Source: Diaphorobacter aerolatus
Lineage (GTDB): Bacteria > Pseudomonadota > Gammaproteobacteria > Burkholderiales > Burkholderiaceae_C
Direction: 5' to 3'
DNA: 64,000 nucleotides
Assembly: GCF_014489535.1 (NCBI RefSeq)
Contig: NZ_CP060783.1
Span: 1,302,001-1,366,000 of the forward strand
The notes below the pieces were generated by a model. That model saw only the letters and a program-made list of their open reading frames with translations. It was not told the origin of the DNA and ran no database searches. Position 1 is the first letter of the stretch. Each line of letters starts with the position of its first letter. Positions 17,767-27,439 of the stretch are shown here, one piece after another. The position numbers and the translations under genes are program-made.

Positions 17767-17850
17767 TAAAGTCGTAAACACCCACCCAGCATCCATGCGG
17801 CTGTTCGCAATGCCCAGCCAGGCCGCTGCCTATCTAAAGTCGTAAACACC
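17767..17850 (+). repeat. Pair of 16-bp direct repeats at the cargo edge
   Basis: TAAAGTCGTAAACACC occurs at 17767-17782 and 17835-17850, 68 bp apart, in the 255-base gap between the last ICE gene and the MBL hydrolase. The word is AT-richer than its surroundings. It could be a recombination site, a duplicated insertion target, or a protein-binding site. Nothing else is seen in this gap. Confidence 0.6.
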
Positions 17851-17905
17851 AGCGTGGACTGCCCTCTCAATGAATGAGGTAGCTGAGGCCGGAGATGGTG
17901 CGGCC

Positions 17906-18958
17906 TCACGACTTCAGCTCATACCATGCGACGCCGCTCCCATCCACGGTGCACCCTACGGCGCTTTCCGCGATGAAGTAATTCATACAGGCCACGGCCT
18001 CGCCCGTGGCGAGACTCAGTTGCTGCCCGTCCTGCTCATCGATGGCACGGTGGAACAAGGCGGGGAACACGTCCACGATGCGCTGCGGCCCGCCCGTCAG
18101 CGACTGGCGCAGCCGTTCCAGCGCCCGCTCCTGACCGGCGCGCAGCGAGCCCAGGCGTTCGTGCAGCCCGTAGAAGGGTTCATTGTGCGAGGGCAGCACC
18201 AGCACATCGGCGGGCACTTCCCGCGCCAGCTTGTCCAGCGACTCGAACCACTCCTTGAGCGGATTGGCCTGCGGCTCGGTGGCGAACACCGACACGTTCG
18301 ACGAGATGCGCGGCAGCACCTGGTCGCCCGCAACCAGCAGTTTCAGGCCGGGGCAGTACAGGCAGGCATGCTCCGGCGAATGGCCGCCGGTGGTGATGAC
18401 CCGCCAGGCGTGCGCGCCCAACTGCAGCAGGTCGCCATCCTGCAGGCGCCGGAAGCTCTCGGGCAGCGCATGGATGTGCTTGCCGAAGCTGCCGAAGCGG
18501 CTGCGGTAGCCCTCGATGGCTGCCTCCGACCAGCCCGCGCGGCGGTGGAACAGCACGCCGTCGGGCGGCGCCTCGCGGTTCGTGTCGGCGTGCATCACGC
18601 GGCAGCTCAGGTATTCCAGGCGGCTCATGTGCAGCGGCACGCCAGCGCGGCGCGTGAACCAGCCTGCCAGCCCGATGTGGTCGGGGTGCATGTGCGTGGT
18701 GTACACGCCCTGCAGCGGTCGCGCCAGCGGCCCCTCACCCATCAGCGCCAGCCAGTCGGCCACGGTGGTGGGGTTGTTCAGGCCGGTGTCCACCAGCACC
18801 CAGCCATCGTGCGTGTCGATGGCCCAGACGTTGATGTGGTCGAGCCGGAACGGCATGGACAGCCGGATCCAGCGCACGCCGGGGGCGACCTCGACCGTGT
18901 GGTGCGACGCCGGGGGCTCGAAGGGGTAGGTCAGCGCGGGGGTGTCTGGCTTCGTCAT
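17906..18958 (-). CDS. MBL-fold metallo-hydrolase
   Basis: A 350-residue metallo-beta-lactamase-fold hydrolase. Zinc ligands are seen in THMHPDHIG, in the histidine of GGHSPEH and in the Asp of LLVAGDQVLP. The C-terminal helical extension (LKEWFESLDKLAREVPADVLVLPSHNEPFYG) resembles the LACTB2/glyoxalase-II-like class. It is the last gene of the cargo operon, 9 bases after the SDR. A thioesterase or lactone hydrolase role on a pathway CoA ester is plausible but inferred. Confidence 0.82.
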   Translation of the reverse strand: MTKPDTPALTYPFEPPASHHTVEVAPGVRWIRLSMPFRLDHINVWAIDTHDGWVLVDTGLNNPTTVADWLALMGEGPLARPLQGVYTTHMHPDHIGLAGWFTRRAGVPLHMSRLEYLSCRVMHADTNREAPPDGVLFHRRAGWSEAAIEGYRSRFGSFGKHIHALPESFRRLQDGDLLQLGAHAWRVITTGGHSPEHACLYCPGLKLLVAGDQVLPRISSNVSVFATEPQANPLKEWFESLDKLAREVPADVLVLPSHNEPFYGLHERLGSLRAGQERALERLRQSLTGGPQRIVDVFPALFHRAIDEQDGQQLSLATGEAVACMNYFIAESAVGCTVDGSGVAWYELKS

Positions 18959-18967
18959 CGCATCAGG

Positions 18968-19800
18968 TTATATGCCAGTGAGCCCGCCCGTGCACAGCAG
19001 GGTCTGGCCGCTCACGTAGTCGGACTCGGGAATGCAGAACAGGTAGGCCGCGCCGGCGGCCTCCTCGGGCGTGCCGGCCCGGCCCAGCGGAATGTTCCGC
19101 TCCATCGCTGCCATCAGGTCCGGGTTCACGCCCACCTTGATCTCGCGTCCCTCGACCTGGATGGCGGCGTCGGAATCGGCGGTGGCCTCGGTCATGCGGG
19201 TGCGGATGAGGCCGTAGGCCACGCAATTGACCGTGGTGTTCAGGCGCCCCACTCCTTGGCCAGCGCCATGGTCAGGCCCACGATGCCCGCCTTGGCGGCG
19301 GAGTAGTTGACCTGCCCCGCATTGCCGAAGACGCCCGAGACCGAGGAGACGTTGACCACCTTGCGCACCACACGGCGGCCGGCCTCGGCGTCGGCCCGGC
19401 TCAGCGCGCGGACCACCGGCTGCGCCGCGCGCAGGATGCGGAACGGCGCGGTCAGGTGCACGTCGATCATCGCGTCCCACTGCGCGTCGCTCATCTTCTG
19501 GATGACGTTGTCCCAGGTGTAGCCCGCGTTGTTGATGAGGATGTCCAGCCCGCCAAACGCGCCGGTGGCCGTGCCGATCAGCCGGTCGGCGAAACCGGCT
19601 TCGGCCACGCTGCCGCAGCAGGCCACCGCCTCGCCGCCCAGCGCGATGATCTCCTCGCGCACGGCCATGGCGGGTTCGTCGTCGAGGTCGTTGAGGACGA
19701 GCCGGGCCCCTTCGCCCGCGAGCTTGAGGGCCATCGCCCGGCCAATACCCCGGCCCGAGCCGGTGACCACGGCCACCTTGCCGCGCAGTTTTTCCGACAT
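18968..19800 (-). CDS. SDR-family oxidoreductase (FabG-like), frameshifted
   Basis: An NAD(P)-dependent dehydrogenase of about 277 residues. It starts MSEKLRGKVAVVTGSGRGIGRAM with the TGxxxGIG cofactor motif, then NNAG, the catalytic VSSVSG Ser and the YSAAK site. At 19247-19250 one base is missing from a C run; restoring it joins TMALAKEWG to RLNTTVNCVAYGLIRTRM and on to GQTLLCTGGLTGI. It probably oxidises a hydroxyacyl-CoA intermediate. It is closely spaced with its neighbours (16 and 9 bases). Confidence 0.82.
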
Positions 19801-19816
19801 GGTGTGCTCCTCCTGT

Positions 19817-21420
19817 TTACCGGGCGGGTGCCGCCTCGGCGTCGTAGGCGCCGGCGCTGCCTTGCTGGCGCAGGACGGCGCGCTGGATCTTGCCGGTCGC
19901 CGTCTTGGGCAGGCTGTCCATCTGGCGCAGGTAGCGCGGCTTGGCGAAGCGTGGCAGTTGGGCGCTGGCCTGGCGGACGATGTCCGCCATGTCCAGCGCC
20001 GCTCCCTCGCTGGGCACCAGGGCGAGCATCACCTCGTCCTCCCCGCCCGCGCCCTGCGCCGGAACGGCGTAGGCCGCCACTTCATGGACGCCGGGCAACT
20101 GGCCCACCACGACCTCGACCTCGGTGGCCGAGATGTTCTCGCCCCGGCGGCGGATGCAGTCCTTGATGCGGTCCACGAAGGTGATAAGCCCTGTTCGTCC
20201 CGCGTGCCTGCATCGCCCGTGTGGAACCAGAGGTTGCGCCAGGCCTCGACCGTTTTCGCCGGGACGTTCAGGTAGCCCGCCATGAAGCCGAAGGGCACCT
20301 TGGGCCGCACCAGGATTTCGCCCACTTGCCCGGCCAGCACCGGCACATCGGTCTCGGGGTCGGCGATGCAGATCTCGAAACGGTCCTCGTGCGCCCAGCC
20401 GGCCGCGTTCGGCGCAGCGTGCCCGATGCGCCCCCAGATGGGAATGCCGACCTCGGTCATGCCGAACCCAGACAGCACGTCCTTCACGCCGAAGCGCTCG
20501 CGGAACACGGCCTCGTGCTGGGCCGGGTTGGGCGCGCTCAGGCTGGCGCGCAGGCGGTGGTCGCGGTCCTGCTCCGTGGGCGGCTGGTTGATGACGAACA
20601 TGGCCGTCGTGCCCAGGTGGTTGGTCAGCGTGGCGCCGCTGCGGCGGATGTCGGCCAGCCAAGTGCTGGCGCTGAACCGCTGCTTGAGGAAGGCCGGTAT
20701 GCCCGCCAGCACCGTCGCCCCCAGTTGCATGAACAGACCGTTGGCATGGAACAGGGGCAGGCAAATGTAGTACTTGTCGGCCTCGGTGATCTCCAGGCTG
20801 CGTATCGCCCCCAGCCCGAGCAGGGCGCAGTGGCAGTGCGGCATCAGCACGCCCTTACTGGGCCCGGTAGTGCCGGAGGTGTACATGATGCAGAAGATGT
20901 CCTCGGGCCGGGGCGCGGGGCCTTCCCACGGCGCGCAGGCGCTGCTGTCCATCCAGGCCACCTGCCGCCAGCGTTCGGGCACGGCGGCGGGCGCGTCGCC
21001 CACCACGACCAGGGTGCGCAGGTGGGGCAGCTCATCCGCCAGGCTGGCGACGTGCTCGACCAGCGCGGAGTCCACCACGATGGTGGCCAGTTGGCAATCG
21101 TTCAACTGGTGGCGGAGGAAGGAGGAACGCAGCTCGGTGTTGAGCATCACCGCCGTGGCCCGCAGGTAGCCGATGCCGAACGTGGTCGCCACCATGGCGC
21201 AGCTGTTGGACATGAAGACGCCAACGCGCTCTTCGGGCTGCACGCCCAGTTGGTGGTGCAGGAAGCTCGCAAACCGCTGGCTGCTGGTGAACGCCTGCCC
21301 CACGGTGAAGGCGATGCCCTGGCTGTCCTCCAGCCAGGGCGCTGCGGGGCGGCTGGCGGCCCATTCGCGCAGGGCATCGGTCAGCGTGCATGCGTGGGGT
21401 TCGTGGATGCGGCTGTACAT
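19817..21420 (-). CDS. AMP-dependent acyl-CoA synthetase/ligase (copy 1), frameshifted
   Basis: An adenylate-forming ligase of about 534 residues that activates a carboxylic acid to its CoA ester. The P-loop motif is YTSGTTGPSKGV; the A5-type motif is SGFGMTEVGIPIWG; the hinge region has FHTGD. At 20190-20192 one base is missing: GTRDEQG continues as GLITFVDRIKDCIRRRGENISATEVE only in the next frame, which restores the A8 hinge and the C-terminal catalytic Lys in LPKTATGKIQR. The pattern is close to crotonobetaine/carnitine-CoA ligase-like enzymes. Substrate unknown. Confidence 0.85.
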
Positions 21421-21431
21421 GGCCTTCTCTT

Positions 21432-22052
21432 TCAGACTTCGAGATCCTGGAGCCAGGGAACGTGGGCCAGCGCCTCCGAGGGCATGGGCTCCAGCTCCGA
21501 GCCCATCAGGCCGTTCCAGCGATTGAACCAGCCGACCATGGCCACGCAGGACACGATCTCGACGATTTCCTCCTCGGAGAAGACCTGCCGGGCCTGGTCG
21601 ATGGCCTGGCCCGGTTCGCGCACCGGCAGGCTGCCGCCTGCGGTGGCGATGGCCAGCGCCTTGCGCTCCTGCTCGGTGTACCGAGGGTCGTCCCGGTAGG
21701 ACGGCAGCGCGGCCAGCTTGTCCCAGCCCACGCCCAGGTGGTGGGCGGCGTGGACGAGGTGCGTCGTCGTATAGCGACAGCGCGCACCGCGCGCGGCTTC
21801 CGCGGCGATCAGGAAGCGCAGCGCCTGGGTGAGCTGCCCGTCGCCGCGCAGCGTCACGCTCAACAGCTTGAGCAGCGCGGGCACCACGCCGGGTTTGCGC
21901 GCCATGGTCAGCAGCGCATTCGGGCGGTAGCCGACGAAATCCACCAGCTCTTCGAGCACGGGGTCGCGCGAGCGGGGGTCGCTTTCATGCAGGGGCGCGA
22001 TGCGCGCGGCGGTGCGGGCGTTCATGGGCATGCCTTGGATTGGGGTTTGCAT
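21432..22052 (-). CDS. Carboxymuconolactone decarboxylase (AhpD-like) family protein
   Basis: A protein of about 206 residues with ARGARCRYTTTHLVHAAHHLG, the helix that in AhpD-like proteins carries the CxxC; here only one Cys of the pair is present, so peroxidase activity is doubtful. The C-terminal half (FSEEEIVEIVSCVAMVGWFNRWNGLMG) matches the CMD fold. The start is placed at 22052; ATG 22025 is the alternative. It lies 13 bases past the LivF stop and 11 before the ligase in the operon. Related proteins are common in CoA-ester catabolic clusters but their reaction is often unknown. Confidence 0.75.
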   Translation of the reverse strand: MQTPIQGMPMNARTAARIAPLHESDPRSRDPVLEELVDFVGYRPNALLTMARKPGVVPALLKLLSVTLRGDGQLTQALRFLIAAEAARGARCRYTTTHLVHAAHHLGVGWDKLAALPSYRDDPRYTEQERKALAIATAGGSLPVREPGQAIDQARQVFSEEEIVEIVSCVAMVGWFNRWNGLMGSELEPMPSEALAHVPWLQDLEV

Positions 22053-22065
22053 GGGCACGGAGCGG

Positions 22066-22773
22066 TCACGCCGCTGCGCCCGTCGTGATGAGGCCCTCGA
22101 CGTGGGCGCGCTGCGCGTCCAGTTCCTGGGCCGTGCCGGACCAGGCGACCTGGCCATGGTCCAGCACGTACTGGCGGTGGGCCAGCTTCAGGGGCACCTT
22201 GAGGTTCTGCTCCACCAGCACGATGCCGGTGCCCTGGCGATGGACTTCGCTGAACACGCGGACCAGTTGGTCCACGATGACCGGCGCCAGCCCCTCGGTG
22301 GGTTCGTCGAGCAGCAGCATGCGCGGGTTGCCCAGCAGGGCGCGCCCGATCGACAGCATCTGCTGCTCGCCGCCGGAGAGCTGGTCGCCGCCGAAGTCCA
22401 GCCGTTCCCGCAGGCGCGGGAAGGCGTCCAGCACCCGGTCGAGGGTCCAGTGCCCCGGCTGGTGGGCCAGCGCGCCGATCTTGAGGTTCTCCAGCACCGA
22501 CAGGTTGGGGAAGATGCGGCGCGTGTCCGGCACCAGCGCCACGCCGAGCTTGGCGATGGCCTCCACGCCCAGGCCCGAAATGTCCTGCTCGCCCAGCAGG
22601 CGCCGGCCGGCCACCAGGGGCATCAGGCCGACCAGGGCCTTGAGCAGCGTGGTTTTGCCTGCGCCGTTGCGCCCGACGATGGCGACGATTTCATGGAAAT
22701 CGATCCGCACGGAGATTTCTTCCAGCGCCAGGGCCTGGCCGTACCTGACGCTGGCTTTTTCGAGTTCGATCAC
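22066..22773 (-). CDS. ABC transporter ATP-binding protein, LivF type (cargo importer)
   Basis: A 235-residue ATPase with Walker A GRNGAGKTT, signature LSGGEQQMLSIGRAL, Walker B MLLLDEPTEGL and VEQNLK at the switch position. The start overlaps the LivG stop by 4 bases. It differs clearly from the LivF at 4350-5066, so the window holds two distinct importers rather than a duplication. Confidence 0.88.
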   Translation of the reverse strand: MIELEKASVRYGQALALEEISVRIDFHEIVAIVGRNGAGKTTLLKALVGLMPLVAGRRLLGEQDISGLGVEAIAKLGVALVPDTRRIFPNLSVLENLKIGALAHQPGHWTLDRVLDAFPRLRERLDFGGDQLSGGEQQMLSIGRALLGNPRMLLLDEPTEGLAPVIVDQLVRVFSEVHRQGTGIVLVEQNLKVPLKLAHRQYVLDHGQVAWSGTAQELDAQRAHVEGLITTGAAA

Positions 22774-23522
22774 TGCGCGTCCTCCCCAAGGTAAATCGAC
22801 CGCACCGCTTCGTTCCTGCGGATGTCCTCGGGGGCGCCGCAGGCGATGACCGAGCCGTTGCTCATGACCACGATTTCGTGGGACAGCGACATCACCGCAT
22901 CCATGTTGTGCTCGATCAGCAGCACCGTGCGCCCCTGCGCGGCCTTGCGGATCAGGGCCAGCGCGGCCTGGATCTCGTGGTGGCCGATGCCCGCCAGCGG
23001 TTCGTCCAGCAGCAAAATCCTGGGATCGGGCAGCAGGGTCACGCCCAGTTCCAGCGAGCGCTGCAGGCCGTAGGGCAGCGTGCCCGCGACGTCGTCGCGG
23101 TGGGCCGCCAGCCCCGTCAGCTCCAGGATGGCATCCAGCTGCTCGCGGAACTGCCGGTCGAAGTGGCGGCTCATCCAGAAGGGCTGGAACCCGGGCCGGC
23201 GGGACTGGGCCGCGACCAGCAGGTTCTCGGCCACCGTCATTTCGCCGAAGATCTTGATGATCTGGAAGCTGCGCCCGATGCCCATGCGGGCCCGTTCGTA
23301 GGCGGGGCGCTGGCTGATCTCCCGGCCGCCGCAGTACACCTTGCCCGCATGGCGCATCTGCCGCCCGGCCAGCACGTTCAGCAGCGTGGTCTTGCCCGCG
23401 CCGTTGGGTCCGATCAGGCCGTAGATGCAGCCCTCCAGGAATTCATGGCTGACGTCGTTGACCGCCTTCAGGGCGCCGTAGCTGACAGTCACGCCCTCGC
23501 ACCGCAGTGCTGCCTGGCTCAT
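22770..23522 (-). CDS. ABC transporter ATP-binding protein, LivG type (cargo importer)
   Basis: A 250-residue ATPase starting MSQAALRCEGVTVSYGALKAV at 23522, overlapping the LivM stop by 4 bases. Walker A is GPNGAGKTT, the Q-loop lies in GRSFQIIKIFGEMTV, the signature region LPYGLQRSLELGVTLL is a weak match as in many LivG proteins, and Walker B ILLLDEPLAGI is followed by IEHNMD. It works with the LivF, LivM and LivH encoded beside it. Confidence 0.87.
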   Translation of the reverse strand: MSQAALRCEGVTVSYGALKAVNDVSHEFLEGCIYGLIGPNGAGKTTLLNVLAGRQMRHAGKVYCGGREISQRPAYERARMGIGRSFQIIKIFGEMTVAENLLVAAQSRRPGFQPFWMSRHFDRQFREQLDAILELTGLAAHRDDVAGTLPYGLQRSLELGVTLLPDPRILLLDEPLAGIGHHEIQAALALIRKAAQGRTVLLIEHNMDAVMSLSHEIVVMSNGSVIACGAPEDIRRNEAVRSIYLGEDAQ

Positions 23523-24485
23523 CGCGCACCTCCGCGCCGGTTCTTCTGGTAGGCCGCGAAACCCTGCTCCAGCTCGCCAACGATGCCGCGCGGGAAGAAG
23601 ATGGTTGCAAGGATGAACACCAGGCCCAGCACGCCGTACCAGTACTCGGTCCAGCTGCTCAGCCATTCCTTGAGCACCTCGAAGGCGATCACGCCGACGG
23701 TGGCGCCCCACAGCGAGCCGGAGCCGCCCAGCAGGGTCATGATGATCACGTCCCCGAGGTGGTCCAGTGCAGCATCTGCGGGTTCATGTACATCAGCAGC
23801 GAGGCCAGCAGCGCCCCGCCAGGCCGCTCAGGCCGCCCGAGATCACGAAGGTGATCTGCTTGTAGCGGTTGACGTTGAAGCCCAGTTGGTCGGCGCGGGT
23901 CTCGTTGCCACGGATCGCCGCGATCACGCGGCCGAACGGCGAACTGCGCAGCGAGATCACCGCCAGCATGACCAGGGCATACACGCCCAGCACGAACCAG
24001 TAGTAGTGGACGGGGTCGTAGAAGTCGATGCCCAGGAAGCCCGGGCGCTCCACGCCCGAGATGCCGTCCGACCCGCCAGTGAAGCCGCGCAGCTTGCTGT
24101 CCGCCAGGATGAAGATCAGCTGGGACAGCGCCAGGGTCACCAGCGCGAAGAAGATGCCGGACACCCGCAGCGCGAAGAAGCTGAACAGCAGGGCGAACGC
24201 AGCCCCCACGATGATGGCCAGGCCCACGCCGGCGGAGAAAGGCAGCCCGTATTTCTGCGTCGCCAGGGCCACGGCGTAGCCGCCCACCCCGAGGAAGGTG
24301 GCGTGCCCGAAGGACACCATGCCCAAAGCGCCGAACACGAAGTCGAAGCCGATGGCGAAGATCGCCCAGATGGCCGCCAGGGTGACCAGCTGGATCAGCG
24401 CTTCACTCGGGTTGAGGAAGGGCAGCAGGATGCCGGCCGCGGCCAGCAGCAGGCCGAAGCAGATGTCGAACAGGGAGAGTTTCAT
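23519..24485 (-). CDS. ABC transporter permease, LivM type (cargo importer), two frameshifts
   Basis: A permease of about 322 residues from ATG 24485 (MKLSLFDICFGLLLAAAG). The family signature is GALGMVSFGHATFLGVGGYA. Two single-base losses break it: in the C run at 23814-23817 (GLSGLAG should continue GALLASLLMYMNPQM) and in the run at 23752-23755 (TSG should continue GDVIIMTLLGGSGSLWG). The C-terminus then reads normally to 23519. Both ends overlap neighbouring genes by 4 bases. Two indels in one otherwise clean gene argue for sequence error. Confidence 0.82.
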
Positions 24486-25337
24486 GCCGTCCTCGCCGCG
24501 CGGTAGAACAAGCCCTGCGGGCGCGTCAAGAGGGTGCCGATCAGCAGCACGAAGGTCATGATGTCCACCCAGCCGGGCAGGTACACGTAGCCCAGGGCAC
24601 GCACCATGCCGATCAGCATGGACGCCGCGATCGCCCCCGGATGTTCCCCAGCCCACCCAGGATCACGACGATGAAGCAGTCGATGATGGTGTTGGTCGCC
24701 ATACCCAGCTCGATGGGGAACAGCGGCGCCGCGATCGCGCCCGCCAGGCCCGACAGGCCACAGCCCGTGGCGAAGACCGCCATGCGGATCGCGCCCACTG
24801 GCAGGCCCAGGATGCGCACCATTTCCGCGTCGCTGCTGGCGGCCCGCACGAGCATGCCGAAAGTGCTCTTCTCAAGCACCAAGTACAGGCCCGCCGAGAC
24901 GAGAGCGCCGAACCCGATCACGAACAGCCGGTACATCGGGATCGTGCTGCCCAGCATGTCCACGGTGCCGTTCCACAGCGGCGGAATCGCCACCTCCTGG
25001 TAGCCGGGGCCCCAGACGAAGCGCACCACGTCGCTCAGGATCAGGATCAGGCCGAAGGTCAGGATCAGCTGGTAGAAGTGCGGGCGCTCGTAGAGCGGTC
25101 GCAGCGCCAGCTTCTCGATCACCGCGCCCGCCAGCGCGGTGAAGAACGTAGCGGCCAGCACGCCCATGAGGAACGAGCCCGTGCGCCGCCCGTTTCATAC
25201 GAGACGTAGGCGCCCAACATATAGATGGCACCGTGGGCAAAATTGATCACACCCAGCATGCCGAAGATGAGCGTCAGGCCCGCCGCCAGCAAAAACAGCA
25301 GCATGCCCAGGCTCAAGCCGATCACGATAGTTGACAT
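24482..25337 (-). CDS. ABC transporter permease, LivH type (cargo importer), two frameshifts
   Basis: A permease of about 285 residues starting MSTIVIGLSLGMLLFLLAAG at 25337, with MLGVINFAHGAIYMLGAY as the LivH signature. Missing bases near 25186 (YETGG continues RTGSFLMGVLAATFF) and in the C run at 24634-24638 (GGLGNIRG continues AIAASMLIGMVRALGY) split the frame. Repaired, the gene ends TGA at 24482, overlapping the LivM ATG. It is the channel partner of LivM. Confidence 0.82.
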
Positions 25338-25385
25338 AGCGATTCACCGAGTGCGGAAGGCCGGGGCGGCCTCCCGCTGCGGCCT

Positions 25386-26582
25386 TCAGTTCTTGCAGGC
25401 CTCGAACAGCTTCTCTTCGGGAAAGACCTTGGTGATCTTCATCGTCAGCGCGGGGGCTGGCGGGGTGCCCTGCACCACCTCGCCCCAGAAGCCCGGCTGC
25501 AGGGCCTGGTGGTCGCAGGCACGCATGGTCTTCTTGCCTTCCACGGAGTTCTCGCGGACGCTGGCGGCGAAGGCGTCCACCCACTTCTCCTTGTCCCAGG
25601 AGCCGGTCTTTTCCACCGTGTCCAGCCACCACGCCATGCCGTCGTAGGCCTCCCCGGCCGTCATGCTGGGGAAGATGCCGAACTTCTTGCGGTAGGCCTC
25701 GACGAACTTGCGGTTGGCGGCGGTGTCGATGGTGTGGTCGTAGCGCAGGCCGGAATTGACGCCCAGCGAGGCCGGCCCCACGGCCGCCGCCATGGTTTCA
25801 TCGGCGGCCACGGGTCCGAAAAGCACCTTGCTCTTGCCCAGGTTCACCTGGCCGGCCTGCTTGAGCAAAGTAACCACGTCCGAGCCCGTCAGCATCAGCA
25901 GCACGCCGTCGGCGTCGGACTTGGCGATCTTGTCCACGATGGACGAATAGTCGCGGTTGCCCAGGGGCGGGAAGTCCTCACCCACGATCTGGATACCGTT
26001 GGGGCCGGTCTGCTGCTTGATCCACTCGTAGCCGTCACGGGTGGCCTGGTAGTCGGCGGTAACGATGTAGATCTTCTTGAGCTTCCTGTCCTGCATGTAC
26101 GCCAGCGCCATGCGGTTTTCCATGCCCAGGTTGTTCGATGTACGGAAGGTGTAGCGGGAGCCGCCGGGCACGGTGATCTTGTCGTCCGCCGAGATGGTGA
26201 CGAGGTGGGGCACCTTGCGCTGCTTGGCCAGGTTCATGACCGCCAGCGTGGAGGCGGAGCTGAGCGCACCGAAGATCATGTGCGAGCCCTCGGAGATCAG
26301 CTTGGTGGCCTTCTGCACGGCGGGCTGGGGCTTGGTTTCGTCGTCCTCCCAGGTGACTTCGATGGGCACGCCCATCACCTTGCCGCCGCGCTCCTCGACG
26401 GCGATCTGCACGCCCCGGCGCATGTCCTCGCCCAGCAGCCCGTAGGGACCGGAGAGCGACAGCACGCCGCCGATCTTGAACTTCTCGGGCTTGGACTGGG
26501 CATGCCCGTTGGACACCAGCCCCATGGCCGCCGCCGCGGCGACCACCATGCCCTTTTTAAACCATTTCGCAACGCTAACCAT
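25386..26582 (-). CDS. ABC transporter substrate-binding protein (cargo importer)
   Basis: A 398-residue periplasmic binding protein. The start at 26582 has CAGGAG 7 bases upstream. The signal peptide is MVSVAKWFKKGMVVAAAAAMGL...GHAQS; the mature part begins KFKIGGVLSLSGPYGLLGED, typical of type I binding proteins for Liv-type importers. It lies 48 bases before livH. It binds the compound taken up by the cargo pathway. The gene has no indel. Confidence 0.88.
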   Translation of the reverse strand: MVSVAKWFKKGMVVAAAAAMGLVSNGHAQSKPEKFKIGGVLSLSGPYGLLGEDMRRGVQIAVEERGGKVMGVPIEVTWEDDETKPQPAVQKATKLISEGSHMIFGALSSASTLAVMNLAKQRKVPHLVTISADDKITVPGGSRYTFRTSNNLGMENRMALAYMQDRKLKKIYIVTADYQATRDGYEWIKQQTGPNGIQIVGEDFPPLGNRDYSSIVDKIAKSDADGVLLMLTGSDVVTLLKQAGQVNLGKSKVLFGPVAADETMAAAVGPASLGVNSGLRYDHTIDTAANRKFVEAYRKKFGIFPSMTAGEAYDGMAWWLDTVEKTGSWDKEKWVDAFAASVRENSVEGKKTMRACDHQALQPGFWGEVVQGTPPAPALTMKITKVFPEEKLFEACKN

Positions 26583-26619
26583 GATGTGTCTCCTGTCGTT
26601 GATTTGCATGTATTCCAGG

Positions 26620-27428
26620 TCAGCCGATGCGGGCGGAAATACCGCCATCGACCATGATTTCGGCGGACGTGACGTACTTGGATTCGTCACTCGCCAGCCA
26701 CAGGGCCGTGGTGGCCACGTCCCATGCGTCTCCCATGTGGCCCATGGGGCACTGCCGGTCCCGCTTGGCCAGCATTTCCTCCTGCGACGCTTCCCGGTAC
26801 CCGTCCGCCAGCGACAGCACGGGCTGTCGGACCATGGGCGTATTCATCAGGCCCGGCATCAGCACGTTCGAGCGGATGCCCCGCTTGGCGTATTCCAGGG
26901 CGACGCTGCGGGAGAAGCCGAGCACCGCGGCCTTCGAGGCGCTGTAGGACACGTAGGCCACGCCGCTGTCGCGCACGCCGGCTACCGAGCCGATGTTGAC
27001 GATGCTCCCCGGCCTTTCCGGAGCATGGAGGGGATCGCATGCTTGCAGGTCAGGAACATGGAGGTGAGGTTGATGTCGAAGACCAGGCGCCAGTCCTCCA
27101 GGCTCTGCTCGACGACCCCACCCAGGCGGGCGGTGCCGACGTTGTTCACCAGGATGTCGATGTCGCCATAGGTGGTCACGCAATCCTGGACCAGCGCTTC
27201 CACCGCGCCGGGGTCGGTCACGTCGCACTGGGCCACGCTCATGGCCCCGCCCTCTTCCCGCACGATCGACTCGGTCTCGCGCGCTGCGTCCAGGTGGATG
27301 TCGCAGCCATAGACCTTCGCCCCTTCGCGGGCGAACAACACGGCCATGGCCTTGCCATTGCCCCAGCCGGGCCCCGATGATCCGCAACCGGTGACCAGGG
27401 CCACCTTGCCTTCCAGGCGTTTCACCAT
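26620..27428 (-). CDS. SDR-family oxidoreductase (copy 3), frameshifted
   Basis: A dehydrogenase of about 269 residues from ATG 27428: MVKRLEGKVALVTGCGSSGPGW, a slightly lengthened cofactor loop, then NNVGTARLGG, IVNIGSVAG with the catalytic Ser and YSASKAAV. One base is missing in the run at 27007-27010, between SMLRKGRG and SIVNIGSV. The C-terminus VTSAEIMVDGGISARIG is standard. It lies 11 bases after the thiolase and likely supplies the ketoacyl-CoA for thiolysis, which is inferred from the gene order. Confidence 0.82.
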
Positions 27429-27439
27429 GATCTCGTCCC

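Noticed and set aside
22066-26582. Second Liv-type importer as a duplicate of the first
   Set aside because: The corresponding proteins differ in most positions and in gene order, so they are independent sets rather than a recent duplication.
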